DNA from: JAOAFT01 sp035390885
GTDB lineage: Bacteria > Bacteroidota > Ignavibacteria > UBA10030
NCBI GenBank assembly: GCA_035390885.1
Contig: DAOOUW010000035.1
Location: 1 to 22,354, forward strand
Length of the DNA: 22,354 nucleotides
Reading direction: 5' to 3'
Part shown: in pieces, positions 1 to 7,569 of the stretch
Layout: each line of letters starts with the position of its first letter
Position numbering within the stretch: the first letter of the stretch is position 1
Notes under the pieces: generated by a model
Databases searched by the model: none
Told to the model about the DNA's origin: nothing
What the model saw: the letters and a program-made list of their open reading frames with translations, nothing else
Position numbers and translations under genes: made by a program

Positions 1-1213
1 GCTCAGGATCGGTTATATTTTCATGCCATTGGGAAAGCCAGCCAATCATTCTACCGACGGCAAAGAGTACGGTAAAGAAATTCGTGGGGAATCCCAATGC
101 TTGATAGATAAGTCCCGAGTAAAAATCAACATTTGGATATAGACGACGCTTTACGAAGTAATCATCCTCGAGCGCAATTTTTTCCAGAGCGAGAGCTAAA
201 TCTAATTTTGGATTTTTGCCTGTTACATCGAAAACTTCGTATGCCAATTGTTTTATAACGCGTGCGCGTGGATCGTAATTTTTGTATACACGATGTCCAA
301 AGCCCATCAAACGTCCTTTTCCATCTTTGACGTCTTTAATAAAATTTGAGACATTGTCCATCGTTCCAATTTCGTCGAGCATTTTCAATACTTCTTCATT
401 TGCACCGCCATGGAGCGGTCCCCATAAGGCTGCTGCTGCGCCAGCCGCCGCTGCATAGGGATTTGCATGGGAACTTCCGATACTTCTCATAACGTTAGTA
501 CTGCAATTTTGTTCATGATCGGCGTGAAGAATAAAAAGGATGCACATTGCATGCTCGAGTACTGGATGAATATCAGGTTTCTCGTTTCCAGAATTAAACA
601 TCATATTCAAAAAATTTGCTGAGTAGGAAAGAGAAGAATTTGGCTCAACAAAAGGCAATCCTTTCGAGTGGCGGTAAATCATTGCTGCAATTGTTGGCGT
701 TTGTCCCATCAACCGATAGATCTGTTGTAAGCGAATTGCTGGGTCGGATATATTTTGCGCTTCGGGATAAATTGTTGATAGAGCGCCAAGCGCGCTTACC
801 AGCATTCCCATTGGATGTGCAGAGCGGTCAAACGATGAGATTACTTTTTTCACAGATTCTGCAACGGCGCTATTGCTCATAATATTGTTCTGCCATTCAG
901 TTAATTGCTGCTTCGATGGAAGTTCACCGAAAAAAATAAGGTAGGCGACTTCAAGAAACGAAGTAGATTTTTCAGCAATTTGTTCGATGGGATAACCGCG
1001 ATATCGTAAAATGCCTTTATCTCCGTCAATAAATGTGATTTTACTTTTAGCAGATGCGGTATTCATAAAAGCAGGATCATAAGTCATCATACCAAAGTCA
1101 TTTTCATCAACTTTAATTTGGCGTAAATCCATTGCCCGGATTGCGCCATTTTCAACAGGAATTTCGTATTGTTTTCCGTTGCGATTATCAGTTATTGTTA
1201 AAGTGTTTCCCAT
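1..1213 (-). CDS. gltA: Citrate synthase, 3'-truncated by window edge
   Basis: Citrate synthase condenses acetyl-CoA and oxaloacetate to citrate, the entry step of the TCA cycle, in the cytoplasm. The reverse strand reads without a stop from ATG at 1213 to the left edge, giving 404 codons of a family that usually has about 425-430, so only the C-terminal 20-30 residues are missing. Family motifs are in order: HPMGML in the middle, LHADHEQNCST with His230/His233, GPLHGGANEE with His268, GFGHRVYKNYDPRA with Asp314, and SQWHENI at the cut end. The long N-terminal segment before the core resembles the type II (hexameric, NADH-sensitive) enzymes, but the allosteric behaviour is not visible. A GGAGAAAGG site precedes the ATG by one base, which supports this start. 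The gene diverges from the small RNA at about 1356. The identification is very secure. Confidence 0.96.
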   Translation of the reverse strand, partial: MGNTLTITDNRNGKQYEIPVENGAIRAMDLRQIKVDENDFGMMTYDPAFMNTASAKSKITFIDGDKGILRYRGYPIEQIAEKSTSFLEVAYLIFFGELPSKQQLTEWQNNIMSNSAVAESVKKVISSFDRSAHPMGMLVSALGALSTIYPEAQNISDPAIRLQQIYRLMGQTPTIAAMIYRHSKGLPFVEPNSSLSYSANFLNMMFNSGNEKPDIHPVLEHAMCILFILHADHEQNCSTNVMRSIGSSHANPYAAAAGAAAALWGPLHGGANEEVLKMLDEIGTMDNVSNFIKDVKDGKGRLMGFGHRVYKNYDPRARVIKQLAYEVFDVTGKNPKLDLALALEKIALEDDYFVKRRLYPNVDFYSGLIYQALGFPTNFFTVLFAVGRMIGWLSQWHENITDPE

Positions 1214-1343
1214 GCCTTTCTCCAAAATTTTGTAAGTTACTTTTAAGCTATTGAATAAATAATAATTTATTCCATAAATCTCCATAGGAAATAAATTGAA
1301 AAGAAAATTTAAAAATTCAGAAACTTTTCAATCAAAAAATCGT

Positions 1344-1349
1344 TATAAT
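1344..1349 (+). promoter_or_regulatory. -10 element of the candidate small RNA
   Basis: A perfect TATAAT lies seven bases before the expected start of a compact two-hairpin RNA. No convincing -35 box is seen at 17-base spacing (the bases there are AAACTT), so promoter strength is uncertain. The site lies in the divergent region between gltA and the RNA. Confidence 0.5.
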
Positions 1350-1355
1350 ATATGA

Positions 1356-1444
1356 AAGCACCTGCCGCCCTCCTGCCTCAAAAATCGGCAGGTGCCCTCT
1401 TAGCCTCCCTGGCCCCGGCGTACGCAAGTACGTCGGGGTTTTTT
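1356..1444 (+). ncRNA. Candidate small RNA with C-rich anti-SD motifs
   Basis: I do not recognise this as a known family. The sequence shows a -10 box at 1344-1349, then a perfect 10-bp hairpin (1358-1367 with 1386-1395). Its 18-base loop (1368-1385) contains CCTCCT at 1369-1374. A single-stranded linker (1396-1412) follows with CCTCCC at 1404-1409, then an intrinsic terminator (1413-1444). No ORF lies between the promoter and the terminator, so a free RNA of about 89 nt is more likely than a leader. Unpaired CCUCC motifs in loop and linker are the hallmark of C-rich-region regulatory RNAs (for example RsaE and FsrA of Firmicutes), which bind Shine-Dalgarno sites of mRNAs. The same role here is inference. 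SRP RNA was considered, but its conserved apical motif is absent on both strands. Confidence 0.6.
1413..1444 (+). terminator. Intrinsic terminator of the candidate small RNA
   Basis: An 11-bp stem (1413-1423 with 1428-1438, one G-U pair) is closed by a GCAA tetraloop of the stable GNRA class. Six T follow directly. It is a textbook Rho-independent terminator on the plus strand. Confidence 0.9.
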
Positions 1445-1568
1445 ATTCCTGATGTGTCATAGAAACATTGGTATCCTGATTTATCCCAGATTATGCAATA
1501 ACGATAGTAATAGAATTATAAGATGATGTAAAATAATACAATAGGCGAAAGATAAGGAAACTAAAATT

Positions 1569-1652
1569 GTGGCTTCGATACGAGCTAGCGCTCACCTCAG
1601 CCACCGTCAGGGAATCGGTTGTCGAGTAGCTCGAAGAGCGTATCGAGGCAAC
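1569..1652. repeat. REP-like inverted pair (BIME-like)
   Basis: Two related 35-40 bp units face each other. The left unit (1569-1604) has GTGGCT/AGCCAC ends around TTCGATACG. The right unit (1618-1652), read on the minus strand, has GTTG/CAAC ends around CTCGATACG. Aligned, the two share the CTCGATACG-like core, a CTCA/CTCG segment and a CCACCG/CAACCG end. Short palindromic units containing TCGATACG, arranged head to head, resemble REP/BIME elements of many genomes, which are often mobilised by RAYT transposases. No transposase is in this window. A minus-strand ORF across this stretch (1597-1800) has no family features. Confidence 0.5.
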
Positions 1653-1784
1653 AGTCTTTGCAAGTTTCTAATGCATAATCTGGGTTTATCTGAATGGAAA
1701 TAGGCGGCAGGTGTATCTTTGCAGTTTGCTCTAAATCTTGACTTTCAACGAAAACTCTCATACTTTTATAACAAGCGGTTGAGC

Positions 1785-1821
1785 AATCCCGCTTAGACAA
1801 TGTTTAAGCGGGATTTTTTTT
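1785..1821 (+). terminator. Intrinsic terminator just upstream of tRNA-Phe
   Basis: A perfect 11-bp stem (1785-1795 with 1805-1815) and a 9-base loop are followed by a run of T to 1821. It ends only eight bases before the tRNA. No recognisable gene ends in front of it. A possible promoter (TTGACT 1738-1743, 17 bases, TACTTT 1761-1766) lies immediately upstream, so the stop acts either on a very short RNA or as an attenuator in the tRNA leader. Confidence 0.8.
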
Positions 1822-1829
1822 ATGAGAAT

Positions 1830-1902
1830 GGACAGGTAGCTCAGTCGGTAGAGCAATGGACTGAAAATCCATGTGTCGGCGGTTCGATTCCGTCCCTGTC
1901 CA
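1830..1902 (+). tRNA. tRNA-Phe (GAA)
   Basis: The cloverleaf is complete. The acceptor GGACAGG (1830-1836) pairs with CCTGTCC (1895-1901), followed by discriminator A1902. The anticodon stem ATGGA/TCCAT encloses loop CTGAAAA with anticodon GAA at 1863-1865. The T arm has GGTTCGATTCC. The 3' CCA is not encoded. The gene is flanked by intrinsic terminators on both sides, so it appears to be transcribed alone. Confidence 0.96.
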
Positions 1903-1910
1903 CAATAAGG

Positions 1911-1946
1911 TGCTAACGAGACAAAATCGGCGTTAGCATTTTTTTT
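1911..1946 (+). terminator. Intrinsic terminator after tRNA-Phe
   Basis: A perfect 8-bp stem (TGCTAACG 1911-1918 with CGTTAGCA 1931-1938) and a 12-base loop are followed by eight T. It starts eight bases after the tRNA and separates it from the amidohydrolase gene. Confidence 0.88.
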
Positions 1947-1980
1947 GTACGATAATAGTGGAAAAGTATCTAAAATAATC

Positions 1981-3738
1981 ATGAAATTCTCTCGGTCGAA
2001 ACGAATTGGAATTATTCTGCTGGGTGCAGTAATTTTGCTATTGGTAATCTTTATTTTTATGAAGCGATCTGTTGATACATTATATTTTAACGCTCGTATT
2101 TATACGCTCGACGATAAAAACTCTGTTGCAAACGCAATGGTGGTGAAAGGTGACCGAATTATTGACGTAGGAAAAGAACAGCGATTGCGAGCGTTTTACC
2201 GCGCCACTCAAGAAGTCGATCTAAAAGGGAAGACAGTACTTCCAGCTTTTATTGACGCTCATTGTCATTTATTAGAGTTTGGACTTTCTAAGCTGACGGT
2301 CGATCTTTTTGGCTCAAAAAGTGAAACCGAAGCTGCTGAGCGAGTTGCAAACTATCTGCATTCGGCGCCATTATCGCAAGGGTGGATTCGAGGAAAAGGA
2401 TGGGATCAAAATTTATGGGATATAAAAAAATTCCCCACCTCTCATTCACTGGATTTGATCTCGAAGGAGCATCCAATCTACTTGGCTCGCATCGATGGGC
2501 ATGCTTGCTGGGTTAATTCAAAAGCAATGGAAATTGCTCACGTTACTAAAAGAACGCCCGATCCTGAAGGCGGCAGAATAATGAGGGATGCCAATGGAAA
2601 TCCAACCGGCGTCTTCATTGATGAAGCAATGAAGCTCATTGCAGATTTTGTCCCGCCGCCATCAGAAGAGGAAATGATTGTAGCAGTCCAAAAAGCAAGC
2701 GAGGAATATCTTTCGTATGGAGTTGCGAGCGTGCAGGATATGGCAATTGATGAAAATCAATTTAGTCTCTATAAAAAATTGATCGATGAGAAAGAACTGC
2801 CACTTAGAATTTACGCTTCGATTGATGTTGAAAGTCCATTGTGGAATCAATTCCGGAAATCTGGTCTGCTCATTGGTTACGGTGAAAACGCTCTCACAGT
2901 GCGCGCAGTGAAAATATTTTTAGATGGCGCATTAGGCTCGCGTGGAGCTGCACTTTTAGAGCCATATTCCGATGAATCTGATAATCGAGGCATTACCACG
3001 CTCTCTGCCGATAGTCTCGAATTGCTTGTGAAGGAAGCAGTGGAATCTGGCTTTCAAGTTTGTATCCATGCAATTGGAGATAGAGCAAATCGAATAGCGC
3101 TCGATGCTTACGAGTCAGTTCAAACTCAAAAAGGCTCTGACTTGAGATTACGAATCGAGCATGCGCAGGTGCTTCAAGAATCCGACATTCCTCGTTTTGC
3201 CAAGCTCAAAGTTATTCCCAGCATGCAGCCTGTGCAATGTATTTCAGATATGTGGTGGATTGAATCTCGATTAGGTTATCCACGAGTGAAACTTGCTTAT
3301 CCATGGCGATCGTTATTGAATACTGGAACTATTATTGCCGGTGGCAGTGATGCGCCGGTTGAATCGCCAAATCCAATTCTGGGAATTTATGCTGCCTGCA
3401 CGCGAAAGAGTGTCTCAGGAATTCCCCACAATGCAAAGGATGCTGCGACGCAATTTTACCTGACGCCTGAGGGAATCCATGATTCATCGGATTTTGAGGA
3501 TGGTTGGTATGGCGCTCAAAAAATGACGCGAGAAGAAGCGGTGCGTTGTTTTACTTCGTGGGCGGCGTATGCAGCTTTTGAGGAGAATTTGAAAGGATCA
3601 TTGAAATCTAACATGCTGGCAGATTTTGTTGTGCTTTCCGATGATATTTTTACTGTGCCTGTGGAACAAATACCGGACATCTTTGTTGAAGAAACAGTTA
3701 TTGGTGGAAAGAATGTCTATCATTCTGAACGTAAATGA
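1981..3738 (+). CDS. Membrane-anchored amidohydrolase, YtcJ-like
   Basis: This is a metal-dependent amidohydrolase of the amidohydrolase-3/YtcJ family (COG1574), which hydrolyses amide or related C-N bonds; the substrate cannot be read from sequence. The 585-residue protein has one hydrophobic helix (about residues 11-28) after a basic start, so it is probably an anchored, outward-facing enzyme. The metal site is complete: FIDAHCH (His94, His96), IHAIGDRA (His363), RIEHAQ (His394) and GGSDAPVE (Asp457). A DFVVL segment near the C-terminus belongs to the small beta domain typical of the fold. I chose ATG 1981 over an in-frame TTG at 1945, because the TTG lies in the T-run of the tRNA terminator and would precede the hydrophobic helix with unlikely sequence. 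The Shine-Dalgarno site is weak (GGAAAAG, 1960-1966). The gene is apparently monocistronic. Confidence 0.88.
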   Translation: MKFSRSKRIGIILLGAVILLLVIFIFMKRSVDTLYFNARIYTLDDKNSVANAMVVKGDRIIDVGKEQRLRAFYRATQEVDLKGKTVLPAFIDAHCHLLEFGLSKLTVDLFGSKSETEAAERVANYLHSAPLSQGWIRGKGWDQNLWDIKKFPTSHSLDLISKEHPIYLARIDGHACWVNSKAMEIAHVTKRTPDPEGGRIMRDANGNPTGVFIDEAMKLIADFVPPPSEEEMIVAVQKASEEYLSYGVASVQDMAIDENQFSLYKKLIDEKELPLRIYASIDVESPLWNQFRKSGLLIGYGENALTVRAVKIFLDGALGSRGAALLEPYSDESDNRGITTLSADSLELLVKEAVESGFQVCIHAIGDRANRIALDAYESVQTQKGSDLRLRIEHAQVLQESDIPRFAKLKVIPSMQPVQCISDMWWIESRLGYPRVKLAYPWRSLLNTGTIIAGGSDAPVESPNPILGIYAACTRKSVSGIPHNAKDAATQFYLTPEGIHDSSDFEDGWYGAQKMTREEAVRCFTSWAAYAAFEENLKGSLKSNMLADFVVLSDDIFTVPVEQIPDIFVEETVIGGKNVYHSERK

Positions 3739-3755
3739 TTGACAAAGTGCTTTGG

Positions 3756-3784
3756 TTGTTTTTCCATTTAAAACTTTGTAGAAT
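3756..3784 (+). promoter_or_regulatory. Putative sigma70 promoter of the receiver gene
   Basis: TTGTTT (3756-3761), a 17-base spacer and TAGAAT (3779-3784) lie 29 bases before the receiver-domain ATG. The same -35 hexamer and spacing recur before tRNA-Val. A TTGACA at 3739-3744 has only a poor -10 partner. Confidence 0.4.
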
Positions 3785-3812
3785 AGATTACAAGGATTGA
3801 AAGATATAACCC

Positions 3813-4378
3813 ATGCCATATAAAGTTTTAGTTGCTGATGATGATGAAGGACAGAGAAAATCTCATGGCTTTGCATTAGAGGTTGCCACAGCCANNNNNN
3901 NNNNNNNNNNNNNNNNNNNNNNNNNNNNNNNNNNNNNNNNNNNNNNNNNNNNNNNNNNNNNNNNNNNNNNNNNNNNNNNNNNNNNNNNNNNNNNGATGAT
4001 GAAGGACAGAGAAAATCTCATGGCTTTGCATTAGAGGTTGCCACAGCCATTGTAGAAGATGAAATCATCGTTGTTGAGACAGAAACGAGTGTAGAGACCT
4101 GGGAAAAAATCAAAAGCGAACCATTCGATCTCATTATTCTCGATAATGATTTTAAGGATGCACATTTAAAAGGACATTTACCAGGAATTGCGCTTCTGCA
4201 ACTTGCAAAAAAGGAAGGTCCCAATAAAACTACCCCTACATTTTTTTGCAGCGCCGATACTTACGAAACTCTCAAAGCAATGGTACAACGGTATGGTGGA
4301 ATTTATCTATCCAAGGTTGGATATGATATTGAAAAAGTCGCTCAACTGTTTGCTGATCAATTGACGAAGAAAAAGTAA
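3813..4378 (+). CDS. Stand-alone response-regulator receiver protein
   Basis: This is a single receiver (CheY-like) domain with no DNA-binding or enzymatic output domain, so it probably works by protein contact after phosphotransfer from a histidine kinase. The reading frame is broken only by a 100-N scaffold gap (3895-3994). A 55-bp sequence at 3840-3894 is repeated exactly at 3995-4049, and merging the copies restores one uninterrupted frame of 136 residues. The merged protein has the acidic pocket VADDDE (Asp9-Asp11), phosphoacceptor Asp59 in DLIILDND, the Ser95 switch position in FFCSAD, and Lys116 in YLSKVG. All signature residues of an active receiver are therefore present. The Shine-Dalgarno site is weak. 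The MFS gene starts 57 bases downstream and may be co-transcribed. The cognate kinase is unknown; the large sensor at 19342 is too far away to assign. Confidence 0.82.
3840..4049 (+). repeat. Artefactual 55-bp duplication around the gap
   Basis: The two copies (3840-3894, 3995-4049) are identical and differ in reading phase only because of the inserted N run. Collapsing them yields a normal receiver domain. I read this as contig overlap rather than a biological repeat. Confidence 0.9.
3895..3994. other. Assembly gap (100 N) inside the receiver gene
   Basis: Exactly 100 N, a typical placeholder length. Both edges carry the same 55-bp sequence (3840-3894 and 3995-4049), so the contigs almost certainly overlap and no bases are missing. 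A 55-base overlap equals a common de Bruijn k-mer setting. Confidence 0.95.
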
Positions 4379-4435
4379 ATCAAGGGAAGCTATCTTATTC
4401 TTTCCTCTACGGTTTTGTAACATTAAGAAATTACC

Positions 4436-5665
4436 ATGGAATTTGCCAACTCAAAGGAACGTCATAATTTTAAGTGTCAATTAGTAGAGGGCGGGCTTTA
4501 TATTGGCACTCGCTCTTTATTATCTCCCGAGACAATGTTTCCAGCGCTTATTCAAAGATTAGGCGGTAACGAAATTGCAATCGGAGCAATTCCTATCATT
4601 GTGTATCTTGCTCTATTATTACCGCAGATTATAGGCGCAAATCGTTACTCTCATCTTCCTTACAGAAAAACTATTGTTATTCGAGGTGGATTTGTACAGC
4701 GTATACATGTTTTTCTTCTCGCACTTTGTGTAGGATTTTTTGGCGGATCCTATCCTGCTATAGCTCTGGCTGGTGTTTTGATCCTTTATTCATTGAGCCA
4801 AATGTGGTCGGGTTTGATAACGCCAATGTGGGGAGAATTCGTTGCAAAGACAGTTAGCCCTTCGCATCGAGGGAAGTTGCTCGGATTTAGAACTTCGCTC
4901 GGCTCAACGTTAGGATTCTTGAATGGATTTATTATGGTCGCTTTACTTGGGAATGTACGATTTCCATTGAGTTACGCGTGTATTTTTTTATTGGCAGGAA
5001 TACTTCAAATGGGCTCGCTGGTTGCGCAAAATAAAGTTATCGAAGATGTGCCATCGAGAAGCGCCAAGCCAATATCGTTTGTTCGATTGTATGTTACTGT
5101 CAGGAAAATTCTTCGCACAAATAAATCATTCAAAAGATTTCTTCTCTCTTCTTCCTTGATTACTATTAGCTTTATGTCAGTGGTTTTTTTTACAGTGTCT
5201 GCACTGAAGAAATTTTCTTTGAATGAATCATACGTTGGAATTTTTACAATTATTTCGATTGTATCGCAAGTGATAAGTTCTGCCACGTTAGGTTTGCTCG
5301 CAGACAAAAAGGGGAGCAAAGTTGGGTTGATGATCTGTGCAGCTTCTCTGATAAGTGCGTCGTTCCTTGCGCTTATTGCTCAGTCGGTTGTGTATTATTA
5401 TTTTGTGTTTTTCTTTGTTGGGATTGAGCTTGGTGCTGAAAGTTTTTTACGATACAATATTGCTGTTGAGTATGCGCCTTCCGATGAAAGGGCGCTCTAT
5501 GTTGGACTTATGAATGCATGGTTTGCGCCATTTTATATTTTCAGTCTTGTCGGTGGATGGATTATTACTTCTTTCGGTTATAGCGCAGTTTTTGCACTTT
5601 CGATTCTCTTTGGCGGAGTTGGATTGTATTGCCTTTATAGAGTCCCAGAGATACGGAAAAATTAA
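4436..5665 (+). CDS. MFS-type transporter
   Basis: This 409-residue polytopic inner-membrane protein has about 10-12 hydrophobic segments in two halves, linked by a polar stretch near residues 200-230 (DVPSRSAKPISFVRLYVTVRK). The pattern and length fit the major facilitator superfamily. After the first helices comes a basic loop (YSHLPYRK), and the second half has GLLADKKGSKVGL, similar to the conserved MFS loop 8-9 motif D(R/K)xGR(R/K). A glycine-rich helix LLGFRTSLGSTLGFLNG is preceded by SPSHRGK. Substrate specificity is not visible. The N-terminus lacks a signal peptide, as expected. The gene follows the receiver gene by 57 bases, so co-transcription is possible. No strong Shine-Dalgarno site precedes ATG 4436. 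Confidence 0.78.
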   Translation: MEFANSKERHNFKCQLVEGGLYIGTRSLLSPETMFPALIQRLGGNEIAIGAIPIIVYLALLLPQIIGANRYSHLPYRKTIVIRGGFVQRIHVFLLALCVGFFGGSYPAIALAGVLILYSLSQMWSGLITPMWGEFVAKTVSPSHRGKLLGFRTSLGSTLGFLNGFIMVALLGNVRFPLSYACIFLLAGILQMGSLVAQNKVIEDVPSRSAKPISFVRLYVTVRKILRTNKSFKRFLLSSSLITISFMSVVFFTVSALKKFSLNESYVGIFTIISIVSQVISSATLGLLADKKGSKVGLMICAASLISASFLALIAQSVVYYYFVFFFVGIELGAESFLRYNIAVEYAPSDERALYVGLMNAWFAPFYIFSLVGGWIITSFGYSAVFALSILFGGVGLYCLYRVPEIRKN

Positions 5666-5793
5666 ATTTTCTCTTGTGCTTAATTGTTCAGCAGATTAAA
5701 TTTAGTATGGAATTTTAGAGATAAGGTATTAAGCTTACATATACGCAGTTCATTAATTCACAATGTTAAACCAACTAAAAGAGGAGAAGTACA

Positions 5794-6357
5794 ATGAAAC
5801 GTGTACTTATAGTTTTTACAGCGGTTGCAATTCTTGCTACCATGGCAAGCGCTCAGGATATATGGAGCAAAGGGAAAATGTCAGTAGGAGTCGGTGTAGA
5901 AGGTTCACTCCCAACAGGTGACTGGGGTGATTTTGTCAATATTGGTTTTGGCGGCCTTGGCATTTTCCAATACAGCGTTATTAACGATCTGCTTATTACA
6001 GGTCAAGTCGGATATACGATATGGACTGAAAAAAGTCAAAAAGATTTATATGGGATAGATGTAAAAACAAGCGGTGAAGCTTGGATTGTCCTTGCTGGTG
6101 CGAAGTATAACATAAAATCGTTAACGCCTGGTTTTTATGTAATGGGTCAACTAGGAATTTATGGAACGACAGGAACTGTTAAAGTTCCAGCATATTCTTC
6201 CGTTCCTGCTTCGGAAACTTCTGAAAGTGAAACTAAATTTGTTGTTTGTCCAGGTATAGGGTATCAAATTGGTCCTATTGATGCGTCGGTGAAGTATGTT
6301 ATTAACGGTGATGTGAGTAACGTTGCATTAAACGTTGCTTATATCTTCCCGTTGTAG
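5794..6357 (+). CDS. Outer-membrane beta-barrel protein
   Basis: A 187-residue secreted protein. A basic start and hydrophobic core are followed by a signal-peptidase I site after Met-Ala-Ser-Ala (cleavage about residue 20/21, before Gln-Asp). The mature part alternates polar and hydrophobic residues with many Gly and aromatic residues, for example SVGVGVEGSLPTGDWGDF and GLGIFQYSV, and ends in a strand VALNVAYIFPL. This fits a small eight-stranded barrel of the OmpA/OmpX-like or outer-membrane beta-barrel (PF13505-like) type. The function could be structural or adhesive and cannot be told. The start is fixed by a strong GAGGAG site (5781-5786) seven bases before the ATG. The gene stands alone, with 128 bases upstream and a strong terminator downstream. 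Confidence 0.8.
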   Translation: MKRVLIVFTAVAILATMASAQDIWSKGKMSVGVGVEGSLPTGDWGDFVNIGFGGLGIFQYSVINDLLITGQVGYTIWTEKSQKDLYGIDVKTSGEAWIVLAGAKYNIKSLTPGFYVMGQLGIYGTTGTVKVPAYSSVPASETSESETKFVVCPGIGYQIGPIDASVKYVINGDVSNVALNVAYIFPL

Positions 6358-6385
6358 TTTTTAACAAAAGAATACTTTTATACAA

Positions 6386-6417
6386 GGGAGAATATGTTTT
6401 CATATTCTCCCTTTTTT
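6386..6417 (+). terminator. Intrinsic terminator after the barrel gene
   Basis: A perfect 11-bp stem (6386-6396 with 6401-6411) with a TTTT loop is followed by TTTTTT. It ends the transcript of the barrel gene before purF. Confidence 0.93.
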
Positions 6418-6462
6418 ATTCTCTCGTTTGGAAGCACACCAAATTTTTTCTAAATTACAATT

Positions 6463-7469
6463 GTGAAAAACATAGCACATATCGAAGGCAAACCCCGCTG
6501 TCATTGCGGAATTTTTGGGATTTACGGTCATCCCGAAGCTGCAGTTTTAACCTACTACGGACTCCATGCATTACAACATCGTGGACAGGAAGCTGCGGGA
6601 ATTGTTACAAGTCAATGGATAGAAGATAAACGGAAGTGCAAATTTAACGTTCACAAAGGCGAGGGATTGGTTTCGGATGTTTTTAAGGATGAAGAAATTC
6701 TTCGCTTACTGTTGAAAGGGTCGGCAGCAATAGGTCATAATAGATATTCCACTACCGGTGCATCTGAAAATAAAATCAATATTCAACCGTTTGTTGTAAG
6801 TTATAAAAATGGAAATCTAGCTTTAGCTCATAATGGAAATCTGACGAATTACAGAGAACTGCGCCATTTGCTTCAGGAAGAAGGCACAATTTTTCAAACT
6901 ACTTCTGATACTGAAATTCTTCTTCATCTTGCAGCGCGAAGCAAAAAGCCGACTCAAGTTGAGCAAATTTTAGAGGCGTTTCAAACTGTTCGCGGTGCTT
7001 ATTGTTGCGTAATGCTGACGGATTCAAGTCTGATTGCGGCGCGAGATCCATTTGGAATTCGTCCGCTAGCGCTTGGGAAAATTGATGGAGCGCTGGTTGT
7101 AGCTTCGGAAACATGTGCCTTTGATATTATCGGAGCAGAGTACATTCGTGATGTTGAACCGGGAGAACTTATCGTTATTGACCAGGAAAGTCTTCGAGCC
7201 GGCGCTCCCCATTCGTACCAAATTTTTAATGAGCCACAGCAGCCATTCCATTGTATTTTTGAGTACATCTATTTTTCGCGTCCAGATAGTAAAATATTTG
7301 GTGAAAATGTCGATAAGGTTCGGAGAAAATTAGGCAAATTATTAGCGCGAGAAGCTCCAGTCATTCCATACTCTGACGATGATCGAGTCATCGTGATCAA
7401 TGTACCCGATTCCAGTAACACTGCTACTTTAGGTTATGTTTCTGAAAGCAGAAAAATGGGATACAATGT
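6463..7469 (+). CDS. purF: Amidophosphoribosyltransferase, cut by gap
   Basis: PurF transfers the glutamine amide to PRPP, making 5-phosphoribosylamine, the first committed step of purine synthesis. The visible 335 residues hold the N-terminal nucleophile glutaminase domain: a 14-residue propeptide, then Cys15 in CGIFGIYGH, LQHRGQEAAGI, GHNRYSTTG, LAHNGNLTN and TSDTEILLHL. Next come DPFGIRPLALG and SETCAFD, and the start of the phosphoribosyltransferase part (EYIYFSRPDS, VPDSSNTATLGY). The propeptide and Cys264 in HCIFEYIYFSRPDS match the Bacillus-type enzyme, where the equivalent Cys binds a 4Fe-4S cluster; the other ligands would lie in the gap. About 130-170 residues are missing, including the PRPP loop. 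Start codon GTG at 6463 has no Shine-Dalgarno site. The apparent 539-codon frame joining this to the next gene is an assembly artefact. Confidence 0.93.
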
Positions 7470-7569
7470 NNNNNNNNNNNNNNNNNNNNNNNNNNNNNNN
7501 NNNNNNNNNNNNNNNNNNNNNNNNNNNNNNNNNNNNNNNNNNNNNNNNNNNNNNNNNNNNNNNNNNNNN
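7470..7569. other. Assembly gap (100 N) between purF and pgsA
   Basis: Exactly 100 N and no shared edge sequence, unlike the first gap. The missing purF C-terminus and pgsA N-terminus together need roughly 450-600 bases, so 100 is a placeholder and the real gap is longer. Confidence 0.93.

Noticed and set aside
616..882. Plus-strand ORF inside gltA
   Set aside because: It is the antisense shadow of a well-conserved citrate synthase frame.
1350..1445. SRP (4.5S) RNA or 6S RNA
   Set aside because: The conserved SRP GGAAGGAAGCAGCC-like apex is absent on both strands, and the RNA is too short and lacks the central bubble of 6S RNA.
1597..1800. Minus-strand ORF of 67 codons
   Set aside because: It runs through the REP-like repeat and a terminator stem and has no recognisable motif or ribosome site.
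1758..1982. Minus-strand ORF of 74 codons
   Set aside because: It is the antisense of tRNA-Phe; GRNRTADTWIF is the well-known spurious translation of such tRNAs.
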